Assembly: GCA_012514615.1 (NCBI GenBank)
Contig: JAAYZY010000580.1
Span: 1-6,110, forward strand
Direction of reading: 5' to 3'
Length of the DNA stretch: 6,110 nucleotides
From: Chloroflexota bacterium
Lineage (GTDB): Bacteria; Chloroflexota; Anaerolineae; DTPP01
Part shown: one piece after another, positions 1-5,740 of the stretch
Layout: the number at the start of each line of letters is the position of its first letter
How positions within the stretch are numbered: the stretch's first letter is position 1
Notes under the pieces: model-generated
Told to the model about the DNA's origin: nothing
What the model saw: only the letters and a program-made list of their open reading frames with translations
Database searches by the model: none
Made by a program: the position numbers and the translations under genes

Positions 1-730
1 GATTGCCGGCGAAGACGGTACCATCCATCACCAGGGGGTTGGTTTCGAACCCGGCCTCCCCCTCAAAGGCCCACAGCACCCGGTCGTTGATGCGGTAGCC
101 AGTGCTGGCGTCCACCGGCAGGGCGGCCAGATCGGGCGTTGCGGCCAGGGCATAGAGTCGGTGGTCCAGGCCTCCTACGAACACCACGTCGTTGACCACC
201 GTGGGAGAGTGGCCCAGCGGTAGCTCCGTGGGGAAGACCCACTCCAGGGCGCCAGTCTCCGCCGACAAGGCATACAGGCCCCGCGCCGTGGAGATGTAGA
301 GCCGACCGGCGTGAACGATCACTTGGGTCTTGCCGTGCACATAGGCGTCGATGGGGCGGTACCAGACGGGCGTGACCCTGCCCCGGATCTCGGTCACGTT
401 GCTGGAGGTACTGGCCACCCAGCTTGTCCGCTGGGCGTTGGCCCCCGCCATGAACCATTCCGAGGAGTCGGCTTCCGCGCTGGCCGCCGCAGAGCCATCT
501 CCGCCCGGCACGCCTGTAGGGTCATCCTGGGCCAGGTCGGCGGCGACCGCGCCCTGGCGCAAGCCCGTCATCTCGGCCGCGGCCATCGCCGCCGCGTCAG
601 GGGTGGGCACGCAACTGAAGAACCCCACGCTGATCCAGAGGAGGGTGAAGACGCCCATCGCGGTTCTGGCGGCCAGGCCGGTGAGGGAGGCTGGCCGCGC
701 CGGAGAACCATCATTTGTCACAGAAGGCAT
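1..730 (-). CDS. Exported PQQ-like beta-propeller repeat protein, N-terminal part (runs off left edge)
   Basis: An uninterrupted minus-strand frame from an ATG at 730 to the window edge gives 243 residues. Residues 19-39 are hydrophobic and are followed by Cys40 (VGFFSC), a signal peptide that may be lipoprotein-type although the lipobox is poor. Residues 41-90 are an Ala/Gly/Asp-rich linker typical of a surface tether. The propeller begins at W92 with the motif WFMAGANAQRTSW, the usual opening of PQQ-repeat (BamB/quinoprotein-like) propellers. Clear blade repeats follow: GLYALSAETGALEW (151-164), then SPTVVNDVVFVGGLDHRLYAL (175-195, given here as a repeat of the same strand pattern), then NPLVMDGTVFAGN (231-243). 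The fold is well supported, but no catalytic role can be read; such proteins often scaffold or bind ligands outside the membrane. A GGGGGG tract 7 bases upstream supports the start at 730; an in-frame ATG at 745 would add five residues. The C-terminus is missing. Confidence 0.8.
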   Translation of the reverse strand, partial: MPSVTNDGSPARPASLTGLAARTAMGVFTLLWISVGFFSCVPTPDAAAMAAAEMTGLRQGAVAADLAQDDPTGVPGGDGSAAASAEADSSEWFMAGANAQRTSWVASTSSNVTEIRGRVTPVWYRPIDAYVHGKTQVIVHAGRLYISTARGLYALSAETGALEWVFPTELPLGHSPTVVNDVVFVGGLDHRLYALAATPDLAALPVDASTGYRINDRVLWAFEGEAGFETNPLVMDGTVFAGN

Positions 731-1015
731 AGGTGTGCCCCCCATGCATCACACAAGTGACCGCAGAACGCGGCCCGTCTGTGCGGGGGATAGCGGTTGG
801 TCAGGAGGAAAGCCCGATGAGGACAATGGAGGCTGCCAAGCGCCGCTGCCTCCCCCCGCTGCACAGCAACGCCCTGCCCCGTTGGGCAGACGCCGGCCGT
901 TCCCCCCAAGGGGTGAGTTCAAACGTGGCGCCCTGTCAATACCTTGTATGACGAATCAGCGGCCCCGCGGGATACGCGGCGCGCCACTCGTCCCCGCCGC
1001 TTCGAGATCATGGAG
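731..1015. other. Non-coding gap between the NusG-like gene and the propeller gene
   Basis: No convincing gene lies in these 285 bases; open frames on either strand have no recognisable protein. On the minus strand there is a perfect TTGACA (939-934) but no good -10 at the right distance, so a separate promoter for the propeller gene is not established. A 6-bp perfect stem with a 4-base loop (CTGCCC 874-879, GGGCAG 884-889) is present, with no T tract on either side. The gap length leaves open whether the propeller gene is co-transcribed with the NusG-like gene upstream of it. Confidence 0.5.
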
Positions 1016-1567
1016 TCACAGCTGGGGCAGCGCCCTTGGGCGCTGCGCCGTGTGCATCGCCTCAAGGGCATCGACCGGCACCTCGCAGTAGCGAATCCGC
1101 CCGAGGAACTCCATCATGATTCTCACGCGGCCCGATGGGCCTAACTCCTTGTCAAACACGGCTTCCAGGTCTTTGAGTGGACCGCAGGTAATGCGCATGC
1201 GGTCGCCAGCCCGATAGGGCGACGCCGGTCCCCCGTGAGCAGCGCTCAGGCGCTCCCGGATCAGGGCAATGGCCGCGTCGGGGACCGCCGCTGGCTGCCC
1301 CTCGAAAGCCACCAGGCTGGCCACACCAGGGCACCACTTCAGCAGAGAAACACCTGCCTGCGCCAAGTCCACATGGATGAACAGGTACCGCGGGAAGAAG
1401 GGCAACTGTTGCCGTCGGCCGCGCCTGAGCTTGGCCGGCGCGACGGTAGGCAGGTAGGTCTCCAGACCCTGCTGCGCCAATGTGGTAGAAACAGCCTCTT
1501 CTTTGCGTGGGTTAGTGAACAGCACATACCACTGCTCCATGCAGTGTACCCCCAGCCGGCCCTCCAT
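1016..1567 (-). CDS. NusG/RfaH-family transcription elongation (antitermination) factor
   Basis: This 183-residue protein has the two-domain layout of specialised NusG paralogues (RfaH, LoaP, UpxY). The NGN domain covers about residues 11-108: it opens with EQWYVLFTNPRKEE, the start typical of the family, and contains FFPRYLFIHVDL (57-68), the conserved core strand. A KOW-type domain follows at about 118-152 (YRAGDRMRITCGPLKDLEAV), ending with VPVDALEAM. The known role of the family is to bind RNA polymerase at the clamp and reduce pausing or termination; paralogues of this kind usually serve long polysaccharide or secondary-metabolite operons, which fits the neighbouring transferase genes. 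It is divergent from them. The chosen start has GGAG 6 bases upstream; an internal ATG at 1540 (M10), just before the WYV motif, is also plausible and closer to the usual family N-terminus. The housekeeping NusG is unlikely given the context and divergent sequence. Confidence 0.9.
   Translation of the reverse strand: MEGRLGVHCMEQWYVLFTNPRKEEAVSTTLAQQGLETYLPTVAPAKLRRGRRQQLPFFPRYLFIHVDLAQAGVSLLKWCPGVASLVAFEGQPAAVPDAAIALIRERLSAAHGGPASPYRAGDRMRITCGPLKDLEAVFDKELGPSGRVRIMMEFLGRIRYCEVPVDALEAMHTAQRPRALPQL
1027..1046. repeat. Perfect inverted repeat in the 3' end of the NusG-like gene
   Basis: GCAGCGCCC (1027-1035) and GGGCGCTGC (1038-1046) are exact inverted copies separated by TT. They lie in the last codons of the NusG-like gene, in the stretch for the basic tail RPRALPQL. 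As RNA this would form a stable hairpin close to the stop codon. No T tract follows in the direction of transcription, so it does not qualify as a standard intrinsic terminator; it may protect the 3' end or assist factor-dependent termination. Confidence 0.45.
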
Positions 1568-1646
1568 CGGAAGCTCCGAGCCCCTCCGGGCAGCTCAGAG
1601 CCCGCCCTCGATCTCCAGATGCCAAGACAGCGAAACTGCCACCCCC

Positions 1647-1675
1647 ATAGTACTCCATGGAAGGTCTCTGGTCAA
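1647..1675 (-). promoter_or_regulatory. Sigma70-like promoter for the NusG-like gene
   Basis: On the minus strand TTGACC (1675-1670, 5 of 6 consensus bases) is followed after exactly 17 bases by TACTAT (1652-1647, 4 of 6). Transcription would begin near 1640, giving a leader of roughly 70 bases before the start codon at 1567. Position, spacing and orientation agree with the gene. Confidence 0.6.
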
Positions 1676-1699
1676 CTTCTTTTACCAATACTGACCAGA
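1667..1699. repeat. Inverted repeat (candidate operator) over the -35 of the NusG-like promoter
   Basis: TCTGGTCA (1667-1674) and TGACCAGA (1692-1699) are perfect 8-base inverted copies separated by 17 bases. The left arm overlaps the minus-strand -35 element. Such spaced dyads often bind dimeric regulators. A related compact palindrome, TCTGGCCAGA, lies at 1769-1778. The binding protein is unknown. Confidence 0.4.
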
Positions 1700-1768
1700 T
1701 CCATAACCCAACTTGAACCGGCCTATTACCACCGTTTTACCTGAGGCCGGTATGCTCAATATGGGTGG

Positions 1769-1778
1769 TCTGGCCAGA
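1769..1778. repeat. 10-base perfect palindrome TCTGGCCAGA
   Basis: This palindrome lies about 60 bases before the transferase start and repeats the TCTGG/CCAGA ends of the larger dyad at 1667-1699. It may be a second site for the same regulator, or chance in GC-rich DNA. Confidence 0.3.
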
Positions 1779-1781
1779 TAT

Positions 1782-1812
1782 GCCGCTTGGGTGCGGCCTC
1801 CAAGCCCCAAGC
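1782..1812 (+). promoter_or_regulatory. Overlapping alternative hairpins in the transferase leader
   Basis: Two stems compete for the same bases. Stem A pairs GCCGC (1782-1786) with GCGGC (1793-1797) around a 6-base loop. Stem B pairs GCTTGGG (1785-1791) with CCCAAGC (1806-1812); a shorter register of B uses CCAAGC at 1800-1805. The two cannot form together because both use 1785-1786. They end 27 bases before the ATG at 1840. This could be a leader control element or a recognition site for the NusG-like protein, but no homologous element is recognised. Confidence 0.35.
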
Positions 1813-1839
1813 GTCTGGCAAGGAAGGGCAGAGGACAGA

Positions 1840-3354
1840 ATGTCGCTGAACTCGAGACTGTACGGGGAGACAAGTGTGCTGCACCGGGCTGTAGCCCAGG
1901 GCTGGGCGCCGATCGAGAAGCGTCTGCTGCCGGCCCTACCCAAGCTCCACCTAACGCCATCGGAGCGGCGGCTCATTCTGGTCGCGACCGACGTGGCGGT
2001 CATCAGCCTAGGGCTGCTGGCCGCCTTGGCGCTGAGGGGAATGTCTCCCTTTTCGCCGCAGACCCTGTTGGAAGCGCCCCGCTACTTCCTCCTACTCAGC
2101 CTGGTGTGGGCCATCTGGGCCACCTTCTTTGAGTGCTACGACCTGCCGCGCAGCGCTCGCGCCGGGCAGAGCGCTTGGGGCGCTGGGCGCGCCTCCCTGG
2201 CCACCGCCCTCACCTACCTGGCGATCCCCGTGCTCACGCCCCACCTGTTGGTGTCGCGCTTCTCGGCCCTGCTGTTCGTGGCCTTGCTGACCGTCGGCAT
2301 GCTCGTCTGGCGCACCTTCTATGCCACCGTCCTCACCCAGCCCGGCTTCAAGCAGCGGGTGCTGATGGTGGGCGCGGGGCCGCAGGCTCGGCAGCTTGCC
2401 CACGTGCTGGCCAGTGTGCCTTCCGTGGGGAACCCCTATGCAGGCTCCGGCTTCGAGCTGGTGGGGATTGTGAACGGGCACCACGTGGCCGCGAGCGCGG
2501 AGATGGCGGACACTCCGGTCTTGGGCGGCTACGGTGACCTGGCGGCACTGGTGGAGAAGCATGACATCGATCTGGTCGTCTTGGCCACCCAGCCCAGGGG
2601 GCGAGCGGAGCGGCGGCTGCTGCCGGTCATCCTGGACTGTCGGGAGCAGGGCATCTCCGTGGAGTCGGCGGCCAGCCTCTATGAGCGGCTCACCGGCAAG
2701 GTGCTCCTCGATGGCGCAGCGTCCGACTTCGGGGCCCTCCTGAGCGAAGCCGACTGGCCCATCCTCCGCATGTTCTCCGCCGCCAAACGCCTCTTCGATG
2801 TGATCATCGCCTGCTTCGGGTTGCTGGTGGTGCTTGCCGCGGCGCCGATGGTGGCTGTGGCCAACGCCTGCACATCGCCGGGACCGCTCTTCTTCCGCCA
2901 GCGGCGTCTGGGCAAGGGCGGCAAGCCGTTCGACATGGTCAAGTTCCGCTCCATGGTGCCGGGCGCCGAGCGGCAGTCCGGGGCCGTCTGGGCGGCCAAA
3001 GGCGACAGCCGGGTCACGCCAATGGGGCGCTTCCTACGCGCGGCGCGGCTGGACGAGCTGCCGCAGTTCTGGAACATCCTCAAGGGCGAGATGAGCCTGA
3101 TCGGGCCACGCCCGGAGAGGCCGGAGTTTATAGAGGAGCTGGTGGAGGCTGTACCGTTCTACCAAGCGCGCCATGCCGTGCGCCCCGGCCTGACCGGCTG
3201 GGCGCAGGTCCGCCACGGCTACGGCAGCAGCGTGGAAGACGCACGCATCAAGCTGCAGCACGACCTCTACTACATCAGGCACATGGGCGTGTACATCGAG
3301 CTCTCCATCATGGTGAAGACGGCGGCTGTGATGCTGGGTCTGCGCGGCCGCTAG
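1840..3354 (+). CDS. Exopolysaccharide polyprenyl glycosylphosphotransferase (initiating sugar-phosphate transferase)
   Basis: This 504-residue membrane protein should move a sugar phosphate from a nucleotide sugar to undecaprenyl phosphate, the first step of exopolysaccharide or O-antigen assembly at the cytoplasmic membrane. N-terminal membrane segments lie at about 44-65, 81-100, 118-135 and 140-157. A Rossmann-like CoA-binding-type domain follows from about 173 (RVLMVGAGPQARQLA) to about 305. The C-terminal bacterial sugar transferase domain starts at KRLFD (316-320), with a hydrophobic re-entrant helix at about 321-342, KFRSM (368-372), the catalytic Asp405-Glu406 pair in RLDELPQFWN, then MSLIGPRPE and RPGLTGWAQV, and ends DLYYIRHMGVYIELSIM. 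All family motifs are intact and the length is normal for the WbaP/CpsE-like group. The sugar donor cannot be told. GAGG 5 bases before the ATG at 1840 supports this start; an in-frame GTG at 1765 would add 25 residues without a good ribosome site. It lies 37 bases before the glycosyltransferase, so the two are probably one operon. Confidence 0.94.
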   Translation: MSLNSRLYGETSVLHRAVAQGWAPIEKRLLPALPKLHLTPSERRLILVATDVAVISLGLLAALALRGMSPFSPQTLLEAPRYFLLLSLVWAIWATFFECYDLPRSARAGQSAWGAGRASLATALTYLAIPVLTPHLLVSRFSALLFVALLTVGMLVWRTFYATVLTQPGFKQRVLMVGAGPQARQLAHVLASVPSVGNPYAGSGFELVGIVNGHHVAASAEMADTPVLGGYGDLAALVEKHDIDLVVLATQPRGRAERRLLPVILDCREQGISVESAASLYERLTGKVLLDGAASDFGALLSEADWPILRMFSAAKRLFDVIIACFGLLVVLAAAPMVAVANACTSPGPLFFRQRRLGKGGKPFDMVKFRSMVPGAERQSGAVWAAKGDSRVTPMGRFLRAARLDELPQFWNILKGEMSLIGPRPERPEFIEELVEAVPFYQARHAVRPGLTGWAQVRHGYGSSVEDARIKLQHDLYYIRHMGVYIELSIMVKTAAVMLGLRGR

Positions 3355-3391
3355 GCCAGCGACCCACAGCGCCGGCGCGGGTGGTTCAGCG

Positions 3392-4534
3392 ATGAAGATC
3401 TGCTACGTACTGCTCTCGCCAACCTTCGGCATGCACCAGTACACGGCGGATCTGGCCACCCGCATGCTGGAGCGTGGTCACCAGGTGCATGTGGTGACCA
3501 CGCGTCGGGCCCCGCTTGACCGATACCCACCTCACGCTAACCTCCACACCCCAGTTGAGACCACAGACACAGGGTTCTCGGCGCAAGCCTTCCGGCTGGG
3601 CTCCCTACGACAAGTCTGGCGCACACTGAGCGCGCTCCGCCCTGATGTCGCTCACTTCGCTGGGCCCCACGCCTGGAACCCGCTGCTCCTCCTCGCCCTG
3701 GGCCGAGCGGGGATAGCCACCGTGCACACGCTGCACGACTTGCACCCACACCTGGGTACCCGGTACGGGCGGCTGCTCGTGGTCTGGAACCAGGCGGTGC
3801 AGAGGTCCGCAGAGCGCATCGTGGTTCATGGGGAGCGCTATCGTCGAGAGGTCGAGGCCGCCCAAGGCAGGCCCACCAAGGTGGAATGCTTCCCGCTCAC
3901 GCACCTCTTCGTGAGCTGGCTGGAGCAGCAGCGCCTAGCGGCGGTGTCGCCGACCATCTCCTACGAACCGTGGGCGCTCTTCTTCGGCCGGCTCGAAGCC
4001 TACAAAGGTCTGTCGGTGCTGGCGAAGGCCGCCTCCATGATCCGATCGTCGGGGCCGCCCCAAGGGCGTGTGGTGATCGCTGGGAAAGGCGACACGCGCT
4101 CGCTTCTGGGGGAAGCGCTTCCAGCGAACGTGACCGTCCTGAACCACCTGGTGAACGACCAGCAAGCGGTCGACCTCTTCGCCCGCTGCGGGCTGGTGGT
4201 GCTTCCCTACATCGAGGCGACCCAGTCTGCCCTAGTGGCGGCCGCCTACTACTTCCGCAAGCCCGTCCTGGTGACCAACGTCGGCGCCCTGCCTGAGTAC
4301 GTCAACCAGGGAGAGACCGGTTGGGTGGTGCCGCCTGGCGATCCAGCCGCCCTGGCCCGGTCCTTGGACGAGGCGCTTGGGCAGCCCCACCGGCTGCGCC
4401 TCTTGGGAGAGGCCGGCCGAGCCTGGTATGAGCAGGCAGACCGACAGGCCACCGACACCCTGGACGCGCTGTACGCCGACTTGGCCGGCGCCAAGGCCTC
4501 AGCCTCATGTCGGCAGGGTCTCCCTAGCCTCTAA
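3392..4534 (+). CDS. GT4-like family glycosyltransferase
   Basis: This 380-residue soluble protein has the two Rossmann domains of GT-B, GT4-type retaining glycosyltransferases. The N-terminal acceptor domain begins MKICYVLLSPTFGMHQYTAD and continues with LATRMLERGHQVHVVTT, and includes HTLHDLHPH (112-120). The C-terminal donor domain has FFGRLEAYKG (197-206), where R200 and K205 occupy the places of the phosphate-binding Arg and Lys. Next come PYIEATQSALVAAAYYF (272-288) and KPVLVTNVGALPEYV. The usual EX7E motif is changed: E275 is kept but the second position is Ala283, a variation seen in GT4 members of the EATQS type. A C-terminal helix caps the fold. Donor and acceptor are not readable; by position it likely adds an early sugar to the lipid-linked intermediate. 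GGGTGG lies 7 bases before the start. The 37-base gap after the transferase, with no terminator, points to one transcript. Confidence 0.93.
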   Translation: MKICYVLLSPTFGMHQYTADLATRMLERGHQVHVVTTRRAPLDRYPPHANLHTPVETTDTGFSAQAFRLGSLRQVWRTLSALRPDVAHFAGPHAWNPLLLLALGRAGIATVHTLHDLHPHLGTRYGRLLVVWNQAVQRSAERIVVHGERYRREVEAAQGRPTKVECFPLTHLFVSWLEQQRLAAVSPTISYEPWALFFGRLEAYKGLSVLAKAASMIRSSGPPQGRVVIAGKGDTRSLLGEALPANVTVLNHLVNDQQAVDLFARCGLVVLPYIEATQSALVAAAYYFRKPVLVTNVGALPEYVNQGETGWVVPPGDPAALARSLDEALGQPHRLRLLGEAGRAWYEQADRQATDTLDALYADLAGAKASASCRQGLPSL

Positions 4535-4621
4535 GACGATTCTCTGGGGTACAGGAACGGCCCTCCAGGCATCCCCTGCCGCCGCCCCCTTCGGCGCAGC
4601 CCATGTGGCCCCCGGCCGCCC

Positions 4622-4635
4622 TCCCGACGTCGGGA
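4622..4635. repeat. 14-base perfect palindrome downstream of the glycosyltransferase
   Basis: TCCCGACGTCGGGA reads the same on both strands and lies about 90 bases after the glycosyltransferase stop. It could be a regulator site or a weak RNA hairpin (5 bp around a 4-base loop). There is no T tract after it, so it is not called a terminator. Confidence 0.3.
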
Positions 4636-4651
4636 AAGCATGGCGACATCA

Positions 4652-4670
4652 GTCTGCATTCCCCGCAGAC
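4652..4670. repeat. Stem-loop GTCTGC / GCAGAC upstream of the regulator promoter
   Basis: GTCTGC (4652-4657) and GCAGAC (4665-4670) form a perfect 6-bp stem around a 7-base loop. It lies between the glycosyltransferase gene and the regulator promoter, where a terminator would be expected. The following bases are AATGTAAG, not a T run, so intrinsic termination is not supported. Confidence 0.35.
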
Positions 4671-4672
4671 AA

Positions 4673-4688
4673 TGTAAGCCAACTGTAA
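4673..4688 (+). promoter_or_regulatory. 11-bp-spaced direct repeat TGTAA-N6-TGTAA (candidate OmpR/PhoB-family site)
   Basis: TGTAA occurs at 4673-4677 and 4684-4688, exactly 11 bases apart, and the second copy ends 10 bases before the -35 hexamer. OmpR/PhoB-family regulators usually bind as head-to-tail dimers to direct repeats with about 11-bp spacing, and the adjacent gene encodes such a regulator. Autoregulation is therefore a reasonable inference, but the half-site is short. Confidence 0.4.
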
Positions 4689-4698
4689 TCTTCCATCA

Positions 4699-4726
4699 TT
4701 GACTTGAAGAGAAGCTGTGATAGTAT
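4699..4726 (+). promoter_or_regulatory. Sigma70-like extended -10 promoter for the response regulator operon
   Basis: TTGACT (4699-4704, 5 of 6 consensus bases) is separated by 16 bases from TAGTAT (4721-4726, 4 of 6), and TGA directly before the -10 gives the extended -10 TGn motif. Transcription would start near 4733, leaving a leader of about 290 bases before the ATG at 5027. This is the best plus-strand promoter in the window. Confidence 0.55.
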
Positions 4727-4749
4727 TGAACTAGAGACAGGTACACATC

Positions 4750-4765
4750 CCATCCAGCCGGATGG
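4750..4765 (+). repeat. Tight hairpin near the 5' end of the regulator leader
   Basis: CCATCC (4750-4755) pairs perfectly with GGATGG (4760-4765) around the 4-base loop AGCC. If transcription starts near 4733, the stem lies about 17 bases from the 5' end, where it could stabilise the transcript. No riboswitch class is recognised. Confidence 0.35.
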
Positions 4766-5026
4766 CCTCACGATCATCCACAACGTTCCACCGACACGTA
4801 CTTTGCCAGGACCATCGCTGACCCGCCTGTGCTCCCATCGGCAAGAGGTGGCCGTGGGACATCTACCTGGCGAACAAGCTTTCCAGCGTTGCAGCCTAGC
4901 CCGGCCCTGTGCCTGGGCTTGGCGCGCCGCGCCTGTCTCCACAACCGTGGCTCCTGCATAGGGTTCGCTGGGTGGCCACCACACAGAGGTTTCCAGTTCC
5001 GACGCGCAGTCGAGGAGGTGCCCAAC

Positions 5027-5740
5027 ATGGTGGGCAGCCCAGGGCCAAGAGTGCTGATCGCTGAAGACGATACGTCCTTCGCAGAGATGCTGCGGCTGAT
5101 CCTGCGCAAGGAAGGCTTCGATGTCCTGGTAGCCAAGGACGGAGCAGAGCTCCTGCAGTTGGCCCAGGACTTCCAGCCCCAAGTCATTCTCCTGGACGTG
5201 ATGATGCCGCGTATGGACGGCTGGGAAGCTTGTTGGCGCATCCGCCACGTGTCGCCGGTACCCATCATCATGGTGACTGCGCTGGGCGATGAAGCCAGCA
5301 TCGTGCGTGGGCTAGAGCTGGGGGCCGACGACTACTTGGTCAAGCCTTTCGGCAACCGGGAGCTCATCGCAAGGCTGCGGGCGGCCCTGCGGCGGCAGGC
5401 TCAGCCGCTGGCCGACCGGCCGCTGGCGCGGGTGGACGAGCACCTGGTGGTAGACCGCTCCCACCGTCAAGCCATCCTCGACGGCAAGCGGGTGCGGCTT
5501 TCGGCCACCGAGTACCGTCTCTTGGATTGCTTCTTGAGCAACGCCAATCGGGTACTCTCGCATCAATCCCTCCTCACTCAGGTCTGGGGCTGGGAGTATG
5601 CAGAGGAAAACGACTACCTGAAAGCCTACATCTACTACCTGCGACGCAAGATCGAGAGGAACCCAGGGGAGCCGCGCTACATCCTCTGCGAACGTGGACT
5701 AGGGTACCGTTTCTGGATGCCCGGGGATGGCGATGCGTGA
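5027..5740 (+). CDS. OmpR/PhoB-family response regulator transcription factor
   Basis: This 237-residue protein is a phosphorylation-controlled DNA-binding regulator. The receiver domain (about 8-121) has every signature residue: acidic pocket Glu13-Asp14-Asp15 (IAEDD), phosphoacceptor Asp57 in ILLDVMMPRMDGWE, switch Thr84 in IIMVTALGD, and Lys106 in GADDYLVKPF. The winged-helix output domain (about 138-231) has LSATEYRLLDCFL (158-170), VWGWEY, the recognition helix around KAYIYYLRRKIE (199-210) and the wing RGLGYRF (223-229). The start at 5027 is fixed by a strong AGGAGGTG site with 6-base spacing. The frame stays open upstream to 4829, but that stretch has no domain. No sensor kinase is in the window. 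Its position beside polysaccharide genes suggests control of them or of its own operon; the target is not shown. Its stop overlaps the start of the next gene. Confidence 0.95.
   Translation: MVGSPGPRVLIAEDDTSFAEMLRLILRKEGFDVLVAKDGAELLQLAQDFQPQVILLDVMMPRMDGWEACWRIRHVSPVPIIMVTALGDEASIVRGLELGADDYLVKPFGNRELIARLRAALRRQAQPLADRPLARVDEHLVVDRSHRQAILDGKRVRLSATEYRLLDCFLSNANRVLSHQSLLTQVWGWEYAEENDYLKAYIYYLRRKIERNPGEPRYILCERGLGYRFWMPGDGDA

Larger units (their letters stand above)
1568..1839. other. Divergent regulatory region between the NusG-like gene and the sugar transferase
   Basis: These 272 bases separate two oppositely directed genes. They contain a good minus-strand promoter, an inverted repeat over its -35 element, a short palindrome, and overlapping hairpins near the transferase start. 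The section 1640-1765 is visibly more AT-rich than the flanking genes, as expected for promoters. No convincing plus-strand sigma70 promoter was found, although one must lie here or further left for the transferase gene. Confidence 0.6.
4535..5026. other. Long non-coding region before the response regulator
   Basis: No credible gene was found in these 492 bases. The first part (4535-4650) is GC-rich and holds the 14-base palindrome TCCCGACGTCGGGA (4622-4635). A short AT-richer island (about 4670-4740) contains a direct repeat and a promoter. The remainder is a leader of about 290 bases before the regulator start, with one tight hairpin (4750-4765) and a 10-base palindrome GGTGGCCACC (4971-4980). 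A continuous in-frame extension of the regulator reaches back to 4829, but it has no recognisable domain. Confidence 0.6.

Noticed and set aside
92..98. GCGGTAG resembling the core of the RfaH ops element
   Set aside because: It lies inside the propeller gene, on the strand opposite its transcription, and lacks the flanking ops bases; chance in GC-rich DNA.
902..915. C-run/G-run near 902-915 as a terminator
   Set aside because: The loop would be only two bases and no T tract follows on either strand.
934..939. Perfect TTGACA on the minus strand before the propeller gene
   Set aside because: No acceptable -10 hexamer occurs at 15-19 bases, and any transcript would have a leader of about 180 bases or more.
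351..1091. Long open frame on the plus strand (246 codons)
   Set aside because: It lies antisense to the propeller gene and crosses the non-coding gap; its product is low-complexity and resembles no family, while the minus strand codes for clear PQQ repeats.
1713..1740. Possible plus-strand promoter TTGAAC-16-TTTTAC for the transferase
   Set aside because: The -10 matches only 3 of 6 consensus bases; too weak to call, though the transferase promoter should be somewhere in this region.
4829..5026. N-terminal extension of the response regulator from a GTG
   Set aside because: No domain or ribosome site supports it, while AGGAGGTG six bases before 5027 marks the start precisely at the usual receiver N-terminus.
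4649..5248. Long open frame on the minus strand over the regulator start
   Set aside because: It is antisense to a canonical receiver domain and a promoter, and shows no recognisable protein features.
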